Both the position numbers and the translations under genes were made by a program. The notes under the pieces are model-generated. The model was given only the letters and a program-made list of their open reading frames with translations. It made no database searches and had not been told where the DNA came from. From Hydrogenophaga sp. (GTDB lineage: Bacteria; Pseudomonadota; Gammaproteobacteria; Burkholderiales; Burkholderiaceae_C), in contig JAGKSX010000099.1 of the NCBI GenBank assembly GCA_018993155.1, positions 16,850 to 80,849 on the forward strand: a stretch of DNA of 64,000 nt, read 5' to 3'. This document shows positions 56,130-64,000 of the stretch, in pieces (the stretch's first letter is position 1; each line of letters starts with the position of its first letter).

Positions 56130-57359
56130 TCACCACTTGCCCAGTTTGGGCACCGGCACACCCTTGGCCACGGTGGTCAACTTGCCCCCCACCACCTGGC
56201 CGATGTTGATGCGCGGGTCCCTGGTGGGGAAAGGTGCTTCGACCGAGAAGTCGAGGTCGCCGCCGGTGAGGCCGAAGAAGTCCTTGGCGGGGAAGGTGGT
56301 CTCGATCAGCGCGCTGTAGATCAGCTCGCCGCTGAGCTTGTCGGGGCCGTGTTTCTTCGCGGCCACCTCGATGGCCCGCACCGCCAGCAGCGTCTGCGTC
56401 ATGCCGAGCGAGGTGATGGCGTGCCAGGGCACCTTCATGCCATGCCTGGCCACCAGCAGGTCGTAGAAGCGCTTGGCCTCGGTGTCTTCCTCGGTGGTGA
56501 TCACGCCACCGTGCATCTCGTAGTCGCCTTCCATCGCGGCCATGCCGCCCACCAGCTTCTGCAGCATGCCGGGCGAGTTCTGCAGGCCGTGCACGATGGG
56601 CACGTTCTTGCCGAGGGCCTGCATGGCGCGCTTCACGGCCACCGCCTGCTGGATGTTGGTCGGCACCAGGATCACCTCGGCGCCCGCGTTGAGCACGCGG
56701 CGCAGCTGCAGCGTCACGTCGGTGGGCTGCACGTCCACGAAGACCATCTCCACCAGGTTCACCACGTTGGGGCTGGCCTTGGCGTAGGCCGACACGCCCT
56801 TGGCCATGTCGGCGAAGCTGGGCGAGGCCTCGGTGGTGAACATCGCCACCTTCACCGGGCGGCCCGGGGTCCGGGTCTTCTGGTACCACTCGATGAAGCC
56901 GGTGATCTCGTGCACGAAGGTGGGCCGGGGCGTGAGCACCCACTGGTTGGGTCGCCAGCCCGAGCCGTTGGCCGCCGAGCCCGAGATCATCACCACCTTG
57001 TCGGTGGGCAGGCGCTGCTGCAGCGCGGCCGTGTCGGGCCCGCCGGCCGAGAGGCCCACCAGCGGCCTGGTGGCCAGCACGCCGGGCCACAGGCTGGCGG
57101 TCTGCGCGGCGTCGTAGCGCGTGTCGTAGCTCTTCACCTCGATCTTCACGCCCATCTTCGCGCCCACCTCGGCGTTCCACCAGGTCGCCACCGCCTCGCG
57201 GCCGCCGGCCATCATCGGCATGATGGACGAGAACGGCCCCGAGAAATCGGACATCGCGGGCACCTGGTACACGGTCTGCGCCGTGGCCGGCAGGGCCGCC
57301 GACAGACACAGCCCGGCCGCGGTGGCGGTTCGGGTCACCCAACGCTTCAGTGTTTGCAT
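56130..57359 (-). CDS. LivK-type ABC transporter substrate-binding protein 2
   Basis: The 409-residue protein has a signal peptide ending PATAQ and is a close paralog of the next gene downstream. Shared blocks include TASLWPGVLAT, ALQQRLPTDKV, NIQQAVAVKRAMQ and the C-terminal NIGQVVGGKLTTVAKGVPVPKL. Differences cluster in the middle and in loops likely to face the ligand (SGSAANGSGWRP, EMHGGVITTEEDTEAKRF). The two receptors may widen or tune substrate range for a single membrane complex. Confidence 0.93.
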   Translation of the reverse strand: MQTLKRWVTRTATAAGLCLSAALPATAQTVYQVPAMSDFSGPFSSIMPMMAGGREAVATWWNAEVGAKMGVKIEVKSYDTRYDAAQTASLWPGVLATRPLVGLSAGGPDTAALQQRLPTDKVVMISGSAANGSGWRPNQWVLTPRPTFVHEITGFIEWYQKTRTPGRPVKVAMFTTEASPSFADMAKGVSAYAKASPNVVNLVEMVFVDVQPTDVTLQLRRVLNAGAEVILVPTNIQQAVAVKRAMQALGKNVPIVHGLQNSPGMLQKLVGGMAAMEGDYEMHGGVITTEEDTEAKRFYDLLVARHGMKVPWHAITSLGMTQTLLAVRAIEVAAKKHGPDKLSGELIYSALIETTFPAKDFFGLTGGDLDFSVEAPFPTRDPRINIGQVVGGKLTTVAKGVPVPKLGKW

Positions 57360-57382
57360 GTTGTCTCCTGTTGTCGTGATGG

Positions 57383-58432
57383 TCAGTACGGGAACGGCCA
57401 GAGCCGGTACGCCTGCTTGGTGATCTGCACGCGGTGCATCACGCCCTTGGGCTCGAAGAGCAGGAACAGAATGATCACGGTGCCCAGCAGCACGTTCATG
57501 GCGGCGAAGACGAAGTCCTGCCCCACGGCGGGCACCCACTGGATGACGCTCGGGCCCAGGCTGGTCACGCCCTCGCGCGCCAGCTGGATCAGCACGGTGC
57601 CGATCAGCGCCCCCACGATGGAGCCCAGGCCGCCGACGATCATCATGGCGATCATCCAGATCGCGTTGAACAGCGTGAACTGCTCCACCGACACGTGGCG
57701 CAGCGCCACCACCCACAGGCCGCCGGCCACGCCGGCATAGAACGCACTCACCAGGAAGGCGCGCGCCTTGGTGGCGGCCACGGGAATGCCCATCATCCCG
57801 GCGGCCACGTCGTCGTCGCGCACCGCCTCGAAGCTGCGGCCGTGGCGCGAGCGCACGATGCCGAAGGCCCCGATGGTCATGACCACCAGCACGATGAACG
57901 AGAAGCCGTAGATCGCGCGGTCGTTGTTCAGCGAGATGCCCAGGGCCGTGGCCGACTCCACGTGCAGGCCACCCGCACCGCCCAGCCAGGCCTGCGGCAG
58001 GTTGAGCACCAGAAAGTGGAACAGCGCCTGCGCCGCGATGGTGGTGAGCGCGAGGTAGAAGCCCTTGATGCGCGCCGCCGTCAGGCCGAACATCACGCCG
58101 AAGAGGGCCGCGCCCGCGCCGCCGATGAGCAGGGCCGCCAGCGCGTCCCACCCGGCCGACATGGCCAGCGCCGCGCCGTAGGCGCCCACGCCCATGAAGG
58201 CCGACTGCCCCAGGTTGATCTGCCCCGCGTAGCCGGTGCAGATCTGCAGGCCGATCACAGCCACGGCGGTGATGAAGGTGGTGTAGCCGATGCTGACCCA
58301 GCGGTCCGAGGCCCACCAGGGCAGCGTTGCCAGCACCAGCAGCAGGGCAACCAGGCAGACCCACTGCGCGCGCGTGCGGATCAGGGAGCGGTCGCCCGCG
58401 TGGCTGGTGAAGAAAATGCCGGACGGGTCCAT
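57383..58432 (-). CDS. livM: branched-chain-type ABC transporter permease LivM
   Basis: The 349-residue permease has about ten helices, starting after a short cytoplasmic segment (DPSGIFFTSHAGDRS). The LivM signature is present: GYAGQINLGQSAFMGVGAYGAAL, GFYLALTTIAAQ, GRSFEAVRDDDVAAGMMGI (EAA-like ATPase contact) and GGLGSIVGALIGTVL. The ATG overlaps the livH stop by one base. It works with LivH, LivF, LivG and the two receptors. Confidence 0.94.
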   Translation of the reverse strand: MDPSGIFFTSHAGDRSLIRTRAQWVCLVALLLVLATLPWWASDRWVSIGYTTFITAVAVIGLQICTGYAGQINLGQSAFMGVGAYGAALAMSAGWDALAALLIGGAGAALFGVMFGLTAARIKGFYLALTTIAAQALFHFLVLNLPQAWLGGAGGLHVESATALGISLNNDRAIYGFSFIVLVVMTIGAFGIVRSRHGRSFEAVRDDDVAAGMMGIPVAATKARAFLVSAFYAGVAGGLWVVALRHVSVEQFTLFNAIWMIAMMIVGGLGSIVGALIGTVLIQLAREGVTSLGPSVIQWVPAVGQDFVFAAMNVLLGTVIILFLLFEPKGVMHRVQITKQAYRLWPFPY

Positions 58433-59316
58433 CACACACGCTCCACATGGCGCCAGCCGAACAGGCCGGTGGGACGCACCAGCAGGATCAGCAGCATGAA
58501 AACAAAGGGCACGATGGACGAGGCCGAGCCGCCGATCGCAGGGTCTACATAGGCCGCCACCAGGGCCTGCACGATGCCGACGATGGCACCCGCCAGGATC
58601 AGCCCACCGATGGACTCCAGCCCGGCCAGCAGCGCCACCGGCAGCGCGGCCAGGGCCACGTCGGCCGTGCCCACCGTGAGCGAGCGGCCGCTGAGCAGCA
58701 CGATGGCACCGGCCGTGGCGATCACCGAGCCCATCATCCAGGCCAGGGTGACCGCGCGCTTGACCGAGATGCCGAGCGAGATCGCCGTGGTGGGTTCTTC
58801 GGCCACCGCCGTCAGCGTGAGGCCGGCGCGGGTGCGGTTGAAGAACCACGACATGCCCACCGTCACCACCAGCGTGAGAATGGCGCCGATCACCAGCGAC
58901 GACGGGAAGATCATGTCGCCGACGATGAAGGGCGTGGGCGGCAGCAGCACGGGGAACTGGCGGTCCGCCGCGCCCCACACCACCAGCACGATGCCGCGGA
59001 TCAGGATCACCAGGCCGATGGTCACCATCACCATGGAGAACACCGACTCGCCGACCAGCCGCTCGAAGAACAGCCGCTCGATCAGCCAGCCGTAGACCAG
59101 CGCGCAGACGAAGGCCAGTGGAATGGCCAGCCAGGGCGGGAGGTCGGCGCCCAGCGTGAGCGTCCACACCGCGTAGGCGCCGAGCATCATCAGCTCGCCC
59201 TGCGCGAAGTTGAACACCTTGCTGGCGCGGTAGATCACCATGAAGCCCAGCGCCAGCAGGGCATAGATCTGGCCTTGCAGGAAACCGTTGAAGAGGTAGT
59301 TGAAGAAATCGGTCAT
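58432..59316 (-). CDS. livH: branched-chain-type ABC transporter permease LivH
   Basis: The 294-residue permease has about eight helices. NGFLQGQIYALLALGFMVIYRASKVFNFAQGELMMLGAY at the N-terminus and TAVAEEPTTAISLGISV (ATPase contact) in the middle are LivH hallmarks. GLESIGGLILAGAIVGIVQAL near the end is also typical. It lies between the acyl-CoA synthetase gene and livM, with overlaps or three-base gaps that indicate one transcript. Confidence 0.94.
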   Translation of the reverse strand: MTDFFNYLFNGFLQGQIYALLALGFMVIYRASKVFNFAQGELMMLGAYAVWTLTLGADLPPWLAIPLAFVCALVYGWLIERLFFERLVGESVFSMVMVTIGLVILIRGIVLVVWGAADRQFPVLLPPTPFIVGDMIFPSSLVIGAILTLVVTVGMSWFFNRTRAGLTLTAVAEEPTTAISLGISVKRAVTLAWMMGSVIATAGAIVLLSGRSLTVGTADVALAALPVALLAGLESIGGLILAGAIVGIVQALVAAYVDPAIGGSASSIVPFVFMLLILLVRPTGLFGWRHVERV

Positions 59317-59319
59317 GGG

Positions 59320-61260
59320 TCAGGTCTCCTGGGCGATCGAAGCCGGCACGTGGCCGGTGGTCACGTCCGCGCGCAGCACGCCGGCGCGGCCGTCCTGGTA
59401 GCGCACCGGGATCTCGATCCCTGTGGCGGGCCGGTTGTCGTACATCGCCTCGATCAACGCGCCATAGCGCTGCTCGATGAAGTCGCGCTTGAGCTTGCGG
59501 GTGCGCGTCAACTCACCCTCGTCGGCGTCCAGCTCCTTGGGCAGGTTCACGAAGTGCTTCAGGCGCGCCGCCTCGGGCAGCGTGCGGTTCACGACCGCGA
59601 TCTCCTTGGCGACCTGGGCCAGCACCTCGGGGCGCTGTGACAGGTCGGTGAAGGTGGTGAAGGACACGCCGTTGCGCTCGGCCCAGCGGCCGAACACCTC
59701 GCCGTCGATGTTCACCAGCGCGGTCACGTGCGAACGCGTCGGGTCGCCCACCACCATCACCTCGCGGATGTAGGGCGAGAAGCGCAGCCGCACCTCGATG
59801 AACTGCTTGGAGAACAGGTGGCCACCCTGCAGCCGGTTCATGTGCTCCACGCGGTCGTAGTAGATGAGCTCGTTGCCGCTGGGGCCCTGGCCCACCGCGT
59901 CGCCGGTCTGGAACCAGCCCTCGTTCATCTTCTCGGCGCTCTTCTCGGGCTTGCCCCAGTAGCCCGAGAAGCCCGCGCCGCCGCGCACTTCGAGCCCGCC
60001 GCCGTCGGTCACGCGCCACTCCATCGGCACGCCCCAGGCGCTGGCCATGGCCACGGTCTCGCCGATGGTCTCGGCGTTGACGCGCTCGCCCTGGTGCACC
60101 GTGATCAGCCCGAACTCGCTGCAGCCGTAGACGTTGCGCAGCATCACGCCCATGGCCGCGAACAGCCGGAAGATGTCGGGCGCCACCGCCGCGCCGCCGG
60201 TGAAGGCGATGCGCGCGCGTTTCAGGCCCAGCTGCTCGCGCAGCGGGCGCAGCACCAGCGCGTCGGCCAGCGGCAGCTGGGCGCGCACCCACCAGGAGCG
60301 CGCGCGGGTGTCCATCTGGTCCGCGCGCGCCAGCTTGCCGATGCGCAGGCCCCAGTCCACCACCTTCTGGCGCCAGGGCGCGGCGTCGAGCATGCGGGCA
60401 TGCACGCGCGCGGCCAGGCTTTCCCACTGGCGCGGGCCGAAGAACACCATCTCGCAGGCCAGCTCGCGGATCGCTTCCTGGATCTGGTCCGGCCGCTCGG
60501 CGAAGTTCACGCGCAACGGGCGCATCAGTCCCATGGTCACGCCCACCCACTGTTCGGTGGCCCAGGAGAGCGGGATGTACGACAGGTACTCGCCGCCCTC
60601 GGGCACCTGCATGGTCTGGCCGATCAGCTCGGCGTTGTGCATCAGCGAGGCGTGCGTGGTGATCACGCCCTTGGGCGCGCCGGTGGTGCCCGAGGTGTAG
60701 GACAGCACGGCGATGTCGCTCGCCTGGCCCTGCATCACCGACTGCTCGAACCAGGCCGCGTCATCGGCCAGCGCGCGCAACGCGTCCCAGCCCAGCAGGC
60801 CTTCGTGCCGGTACGACCACAGGCCGCCCGACTCCCACCACACCACGGTGTGCAGGCCGCCGTGGCGCGCCATCACGGGCAGCACCTTGTCCACCTGCTC
60901 CTGGTCTTCGGCGAACACGCAGACCGCCTGCGCGTCTGCCACCACGTAGTCCACTTCCGATTCGGCGGCGTCGGGGTAGAGCGCCACCACCTTGGCGCCG
61001 ACCGCCATCGCGGCCCATTCGGCCCAGTACAGCTCGGGCCGGTTCTCGCTCAGCAGCACCACGGTCTGGCCGCGCTGCACGCCGCGTGAGCGCAGGCCCA
61101 GGGCCAGGGCGCGCACTTCGTCGCGCACGTCGGTCCAGGTGAATTCGTGCCACACGCCGTCGCGCTTGTGGCGTTGCGCCACCTCACCGCCGCGCGTGGC
61201 GGCGTTGTGCAGCAGCCATTGCGGCAGGGTCTGCGGGGTCTTGTTGGGTGTCGCGCTCAT
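59320..61260 (-). CDS. long-chain-type acyl-CoA synthetase
   Basis: The 646-residue ANL enzyme activates a carboxylic acid to its CoA ester. AVLSYTSGTTGAPKGVITTH is the ATP loop, NVYGCSEFGLITVH the second core motif and WFQTGDAVGQ the third. KLKRDFIEQRYGALIE near the C-terminus is like the very long or branched-chain ligase group found beside LIV-type ABC transporters. The ATG at 61260 is chosen; the 28 extra residues upstream come from repeat copy F. It sits among transporter genes, implying activation coupled to uptake. Confidence 0.92.
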   Translation of the reverse strand: MSATPNKTPQTLPQWLLHNAATRGGEVAQRHKRDGVWHEFTWTDVRDEVRALALGLRSRGVQRGQTVVLLSENRPELYWAEWAAMAVGAKVVALYPDAAESEVDYVVADAQAVCVFAEDQEQVDKVLPVMARHGGLHTVVWWESGGLWSYRHEGLLGWDALRALADDAAWFEQSVMQGQASDIAVLSYTSGTTGAPKGVITTHASLMHNAELIGQTMQVPEGGEYLSYIPLSWATEQWVGVTMGLMRPLRVNFAERPDQIQEAIRELACEMVFFGPRQWESLAARVHARMLDAAPWRQKVVDWGLRIGKLARADQMDTRARSWWVRAQLPLADALVLRPLREQLGLKRARIAFTGGAAVAPDIFRLFAAMGVMLRNVYGCSEFGLITVHQGERVNAETIGETVAMASAWGVPMEWRVTDGGGLEVRGGAGFSGYWGKPEKSAEKMNEGWFQTGDAVGQGPSGNELIYYDRVEHMNRLQGGHLFSKQFIEVRLRFSPYIREVMVVGDPTRSHVTALVNIDGEVFGRWAERNGVSFTTFTDLSQRPEVLAQVAKEIAVVNRTLPEAARLKHFVNLPKELDADEGELTRTRKLKRDFIEQRYGALIEAMYDNRPATGIEIPVRYQDGRAGVLRADVTTGHVPASIAQET

Positions 61261-61263
61261 GCG

Positions 61264-61342
61264 ATCCGGCGCCGGGCCGCCCCAAGCCGGATCAGCCCCC
61301 TTGGGGGGCAGCGACTCGCGCAGCGATGGAGCGTGGGGGCTC
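61264..61342 (-). repeat. dispersed intergenic repeat, copy F
   Basis: On the minus strand it reads CACGCTCCATCGCTGCGCGAGTC, CTGCCCCCCAAGGGGGCTGATCC (hairpin) and GGCTTGGGGCGGCCCGGC. It fills the space between livG and the acyl-CoA synthetase and creates a false N-terminal extension of the latter. It is the most divergent of the six copies and may belong to a sister family. Confidence 0.6.
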
Positions 61343-62129
61343 ATGCGTGTACTCCCAGGTAGGCCGAGATGACCTTCTCGTCTTTTTGCACCGCGGCGGG
61401 CGAGGCGTCGGCGATCTTGCGACCGAAGTTCAGCACGATCACGCGGTCGGCGATGTCCATCACCACGCCCATGTCGTGCTCCACCAGCACCACCGGGATC
61501 TGCCGCGATTCGCGGATGTCCAGGATGAAGCGCGCCAGGTCTTCCTTCTCCTCGGTGTTCATGCCGGCCATGGGCTCGTCCAGCAGCAGCATGCGCGGCT
61601 CCATGGCCAGCGCGCGGCCCAGGTCCACGCGCTTGCGCATGCCGTAGCCCAGCGTACCCACCGTGTGGTGGCGCAGGTGCTCGAGTTCGAGAAAGCCCAG
61701 GATCTCCTCGGCCACGGCGCGGTGCGCCACCTCTTCGCGGTGCGCGAACGGGTAGTAGAAGAAGGCCGTGGTCAGCGTGCTCTTCATGTGCATGTAGCGG
61801 CCGACCAGGATGTTGTCGAGCACGCTCATGTGCGGCAGCAGGTGTGTGCCCTGGAAGGTGCGCGCCAGGCCGGCCTGGGCCACGCGGTGCACCGGCCAGC
61901 GGCCGATGTCCTGGCCTTCGAAACGCACCGTGCCGGTGCTCGGGCGGTAGAAGCCCGAGAGCACGTTGAGCAGCGAGCTCTTGCCCGCGCCGTTGGGGCC
62001 GATGAGGGCCACCAGCTCCTGGTGGCCGATGTCCACCGAAATCTCGGACAGGGCCGTGACGCCGCCGAACTTCAGCGTGAGGTCGCGCGCCTCCAGCATG
62101 GCGGCGTTGGAACGCCGGGCTTCATTCAT
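61341..62129 (-). CDS. livG: branched-chain-type ABC transporter ATP-binding protein LivG
   Basis: The 262-residue ATPase has Walker A LIGPNGAGKSSLLNVLSG, the LivG-specific GLARTFQGTHLLPHMSVLDNILVGR, a degenerate ABC signature (TLGYGMRKRVDLGRALA, where LSYGxQ is usual) and Walker B MLLLDEPMAGMN. The partner ATPase is livF. The ATG at 62129 overlaps the racemase stop by eight bases. Confidence 0.93.
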   Translation of the reverse strand: MNEARRSNAAMLEARDLTLKFGGVTALSEISVDIGHQELVALIGPNGAGKSSLLNVLSGFYRPSTGTVRFEGQDIGRWPVHRVAQAGLARTFQGTHLLPHMSVLDNILVGRYMHMKSTLTTAFFYYPFAHREEVAHRAVAEEILGFLELEHLRHHTVGTLGYGMRKRVDLGRALAMEPRMLLLDEPMAGMNTEEKEDLARFILDIRESRQIPVVLVEHDMGVVMDIADRVIVLNFGRKIADASPAAVQKDEKVISAYLGVHA

Positions 62130-63174
62130 GGGTGTGGGCCTTTGGCAGGGGGGTGAAGCGGGGCGCGGCACCGGTGCGGCGTTCGCCCGACGGCGTCTGC
62201 GCATACAGGCCGCGCACCACGTTGTGCGGGTGGCTGGCGGCTTCGTCCAGCGTGAGCACCGGGGCGAAGCAGGCGTCCGTGCCTTCGAGCAGATCGCACC
62301 AGTGCTGGCGCGGCTGGGTGAGGAAGAGAGCGCGCACGCGTTCTTTCAGGGCCGGCCAGGCGTCGGTGTCGAACTGGGCGGCCGGGTCCACGTCGGTGAG
62401 CCCGAGCTTCTGCACCAGCAGCGCGTAGAACGGCGGCTCGATCGCGCCCAGCGTGACGAAGCCGCCGTCCGCGCAGCGGTACACGTCGTAGAACGGCGAG
62501 TCGTGGAACACACTGGGTCGGTCGTTGCCTTGGCCACCCAGGCCGCCGGTGCTGGCGATCCATTGCGCCAAGCCGCCCAGCATGGCGACCACGTCCACGA
62601 TGGCGGCATCCACCACGCAGCCCTGGCCGCTCTGGCGCGCCTGCAGCACGCCGCTGACAATGCCCAGCGCCAGGCCGAGTGCGCCACCGGCATCGCCCAG
62701 CACCGTGGGCGGCGAGACCGGCACCTGGCCGTGCACGGCCGAGAGCGAGAGCATGCCGCTGAGCGCGACGTAGTTGATGTCGTGTCCGGCGGCCTGCGCC
62801 AGCGGGCCCTGCTGGCCCCAGCCCGTCATGCGGCCGTAGACCAGCTGCGGGTTCACCGCCGCACAGGCGGCAGGGCCCAGGCCCAGGCGCTCCATCACGC
62901 CCGGGCGGTTGCCTTCGATCAGCGCGTCCGCGCTGGCCACCAGGGCCAGGGCCCGGGCCACGTCGTCGGGCTGCTTGAGGTTGAGTTCGACGACGGTCTT
63001 GCCTTCGCGCAACGGTGGCTGCCCGCCGCCCGAGAGCTTGTCGACCACCGCCGAGGTGCCCGGCCGCGCGATCACGGTGACGCGCGCGCCCAGGTCCGCC
63101 AGCACACGGCCGCACAGCGGGCCGGGGCCGATGCCCTCGAACTCGATCACATGGAGGTGGTTCAGCGGTTGCAT
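62122..63174 (-). CDS. alpha-methylacyl-CoA racemase-like CaiB/BaiF protein
   Basis: The 350-residue protein belongs to the family III CoA-transferase fold. GHDINYVALSGML near residues 124-136 and VLGDAGGALGL near 153-163 match the catalytic His and Asp region of AMACR, which epimerises 2-methylacyl-CoA esters so that acyl-CoA dehydrogenases can act. LEGIGPGP-like N-terminus (IEFEGIGPGPLCGRVLADLGA) also fits. Racemase rather than CoA-transferase activity is favoured. It suggests that the pathway substrate carries a 2-methyl branch. Confidence 0.86.
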   Translation of the reverse strand: MQPLNHLHVIEFEGIGPGPLCGRVLADLGARVTVIARPGTSAVVDKLSGGGQPPLREGKTVVELNLKQPDDVARALALVASADALIEGNRPGVMERLGLGPAACAAVNPQLVYGRMTGWGQQGPLAQAAGHDINYVALSGMLSLSAVHGQVPVSPPTVLGDAGGALGLALGIVSGVLQARQSGQGCVVDAAIVDVVAMLGGLAQWIASTGGLGGQGNDRPSVFHDSPFYDVYRCADGGFVTLGAIEPPFYALLVQKLGLTDVDPAAQFDTDAWPALKERVRALFLTQPRQHWCDLLEGTDACFAPVLTLDEAASHPHNVVRGLYAQTPSGERRTGAAPRFTPLPKAHTHE

Positions 63175-64000
63175 CAACCCACCACCTTGCGCGCGATCAG
63201 GTCTTTCATGATCTCGTTGGCGCCGCCGTAGATGCGCTGCACGCGAGAGTCGGCGTAGAGCCGCGCGATCGGGTACTCGGCCATGTAGCCGTAGCCGCCG
63301 AAGAGCTGCAGGCACTCGTCCGTCACCTTGCACTGCTGCTCGGAGCACCACCACTTCGCCATGTAGGCGGCCTCGTTGTCCAGCGTGCCGTCGAGCTGGC
63401 GCTGGATGCAGTCGTTCACGAAGCTGCGCACCACGTGCGCGAGCGTGGCGCACTCGGCCAGCTTGAAGCGCGTGTTCTGGAAGTCCGCCAGTGCCTGTCC
63501 GAAGGCCTTGCGCTCCTTGGTGTATTCCACCGTGAGTTCCACCGCGCGCTCGATCACCGCCGCAGCGGGCACCGCGAGCAGCAGGCGCTCGTAGGTGAGT
63601 TGGCTCATCAGCTGCACGAAACCCTGGCCGTCCACGCCACCCAGCAGCTGCGAAGCCGGCACGCGCACGCCTTCGAATGAGAGTTCGGCCGTGTCCGAGG
63701 CGTGCTGACCCAGCTTCTCCAGCCGCCGGCCCACGCGAAAGCCCGGCAGGTTCTCGGTCTCCATCACCAGCAGCGACACACCCTTGGCACCAGCGTCGCC
63801 CGTGCGCACCACCACCACCAGCAGGTTGGCCGTGAAGCCGTTGGTGATGAAGGTCTTCGCGCCGTCCACCACGTAGTGGTCGCCGTCAAGCCGGGCCCGG
63901 GTGCGGATCGCCTTGAGGTCCGAGCCCGCGCCCGGCTCGGTCATGGCAATGCCGGCCAGCAGCTCGCCGCTGGCCAGCCGGGGCAGCCAGCGCTGCTTCT
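63174..64000 (-). CDS. acyl-CoA dehydrogenase (5' end beyond window)
   Basis: The frame is open to the window edge, so the N-terminal helical domain is missing. The visible part begins KQRWLPRLASGELL and includes IAMTEPGAGSDLKAIRTRA (FAD/substrate loop), DGAKTFITNGFTANLLVVV, and the C-terminal domain with YTKERKAFGQALADFQNTRFKLAE, QLFGGYGYMAEYPIARLYAD and the active-site region RIYGGANEIMKDLIAR. It introduces the alpha-beta double bond in acyl-CoA. Its stop overlaps the racemase start (TGATG), tying the two steps together. Confidence 0.95.
   Translation of the reverse strand, partial: KQRWLPRLASGELLAGIAMTEPGAGSDLKAIRTRARLDGDHYVVDGAKTFITNGFTANLLVVVVRTGDAGAKGVSLLVMETENLPGFRVGRRLEKLGQHASDTAELSFEGVRVPASQLLGGVDGQGFVQLMSQLTYERLLLAVPAAAVIERAVELTVEYTKERKAFGQALADFQNTRFKLAECATLAHVVRSFVNDCIQRQLDGTLDNEAAYMAKWWCSEQQCKVTDECLQLFGGYGYMAEYPIARLYADSRVQRIYGGANEIMKDLIARKVVG

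Noticed and set aside
61261-61344. N-terminal extension of the long-chain acyl-CoA synthetase
   Set aside because: The extra 28 codons coincide with repeat copy F and have no counterpart in the family.

Overview
The window appears to join two unrelated genomes. Positions 1 to about 17,280 read as an alphaproteobacterium of the Caulobacterales (Brevundimonas- or Phenylobacterium-like). The gene order rpsB-tsf-pyrH-frr-uppS-cdsA-dxr-rseP-bamA-skp-lpxD-fabZ-lpxA-lpxI-lpxB is the alphaproteobacterial version of this cluster: it carries lpxI between lpxA and lpxB, where betaproteobacteria use lpxH elsewhere. From about 17,345 to the end the content is betaproteobacterial, Comamonadaceae (Hydrogenophaga-like): gltA-sdhE-sdhB-sdhA-sdhD-sdhC, a GntR regulator, mdh, a CitE-like lyase and acnB, plus Bug/TctC proteins and six copies of a Comamonadaceae-style intergenic repeat. 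The switch falls inside gltA, at its most conserved stretch. The first half of that protein looks betaproteobacterial and the second half alphaproteobacterial. An assembly chimera is the simplest explanation, because both lineages keep gltA next to these neighbours.

Layout. 1-1,255: two exported or lipoprotein genes on the minus strand, the first an M23 peptidase-like lipoprotein cut by the edge. 1,476-16,240: translation, isoprenoid, phospholipid, outer-membrane assembly and lipid A genes, mostly overlapping. 16,407: a cold-shock gene with a bidirectional terminator. 16,711-22,691: citrate synthase, succinate dehydrogenase and a GntR regulator on the minus strand. 22,862-27,537: mdh, a CitE-like gene and acnB on the plus strand. 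27,654-32,302: an XRE regulator, two small membrane proteins and acnA. 32,358-36,687: a membrane S1C protease and a MoxR/DUF58/VWA set.

37,034-45,081 holds the most interesting locus. Eight plus-strand genes are packed end to end: MFS transporter, PyrK, class 1B PyrD, an M20 N-carbamoyl-amino-acid hydrolase, dihydroorotase, an XRE regulator, a divergent orotate phosphoribosyltransferase, a small unknown protein and a LOG-family protein follow as one series (nine genes counting both tail genes). Together they cover orotate uptake, reduction to dihydroorotate, ring opening to N-carbamoyl-aspartate and hydrolysis to aspartate, CO2 and ammonia. This is the logic of an orotate-utilisation operon rather than of pyrimidine biosynthesis. 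GTATC-type palindromes precede the transporter, and a related core lies at the regulator promoter.

45,109-50,666 contains DUF899, a GFA-family protein, a flavin monooxygenase, a Bug-type binding protein, an acyltransferase and an unknown lower-GC gene. 50,677-64,000 is one long minus-strand catabolic cluster: acyl-CoA dehydrogenase (cut by the edge), alpha-methylacyl-CoA racemase, a LivGHMF ABC transporter with two tandem binding proteins, two CoA ligases, enoyl-CoA hydratase and a nitronate monooxygenase-like flavoprotein. It looks built for uptake, CoA activation and beta-oxidation of a branched or cyclic carboxylic acid whose identity the sequence does not reveal. I see no rRNA, tRNA, CRISPR array, insertion sequence or phage gene.
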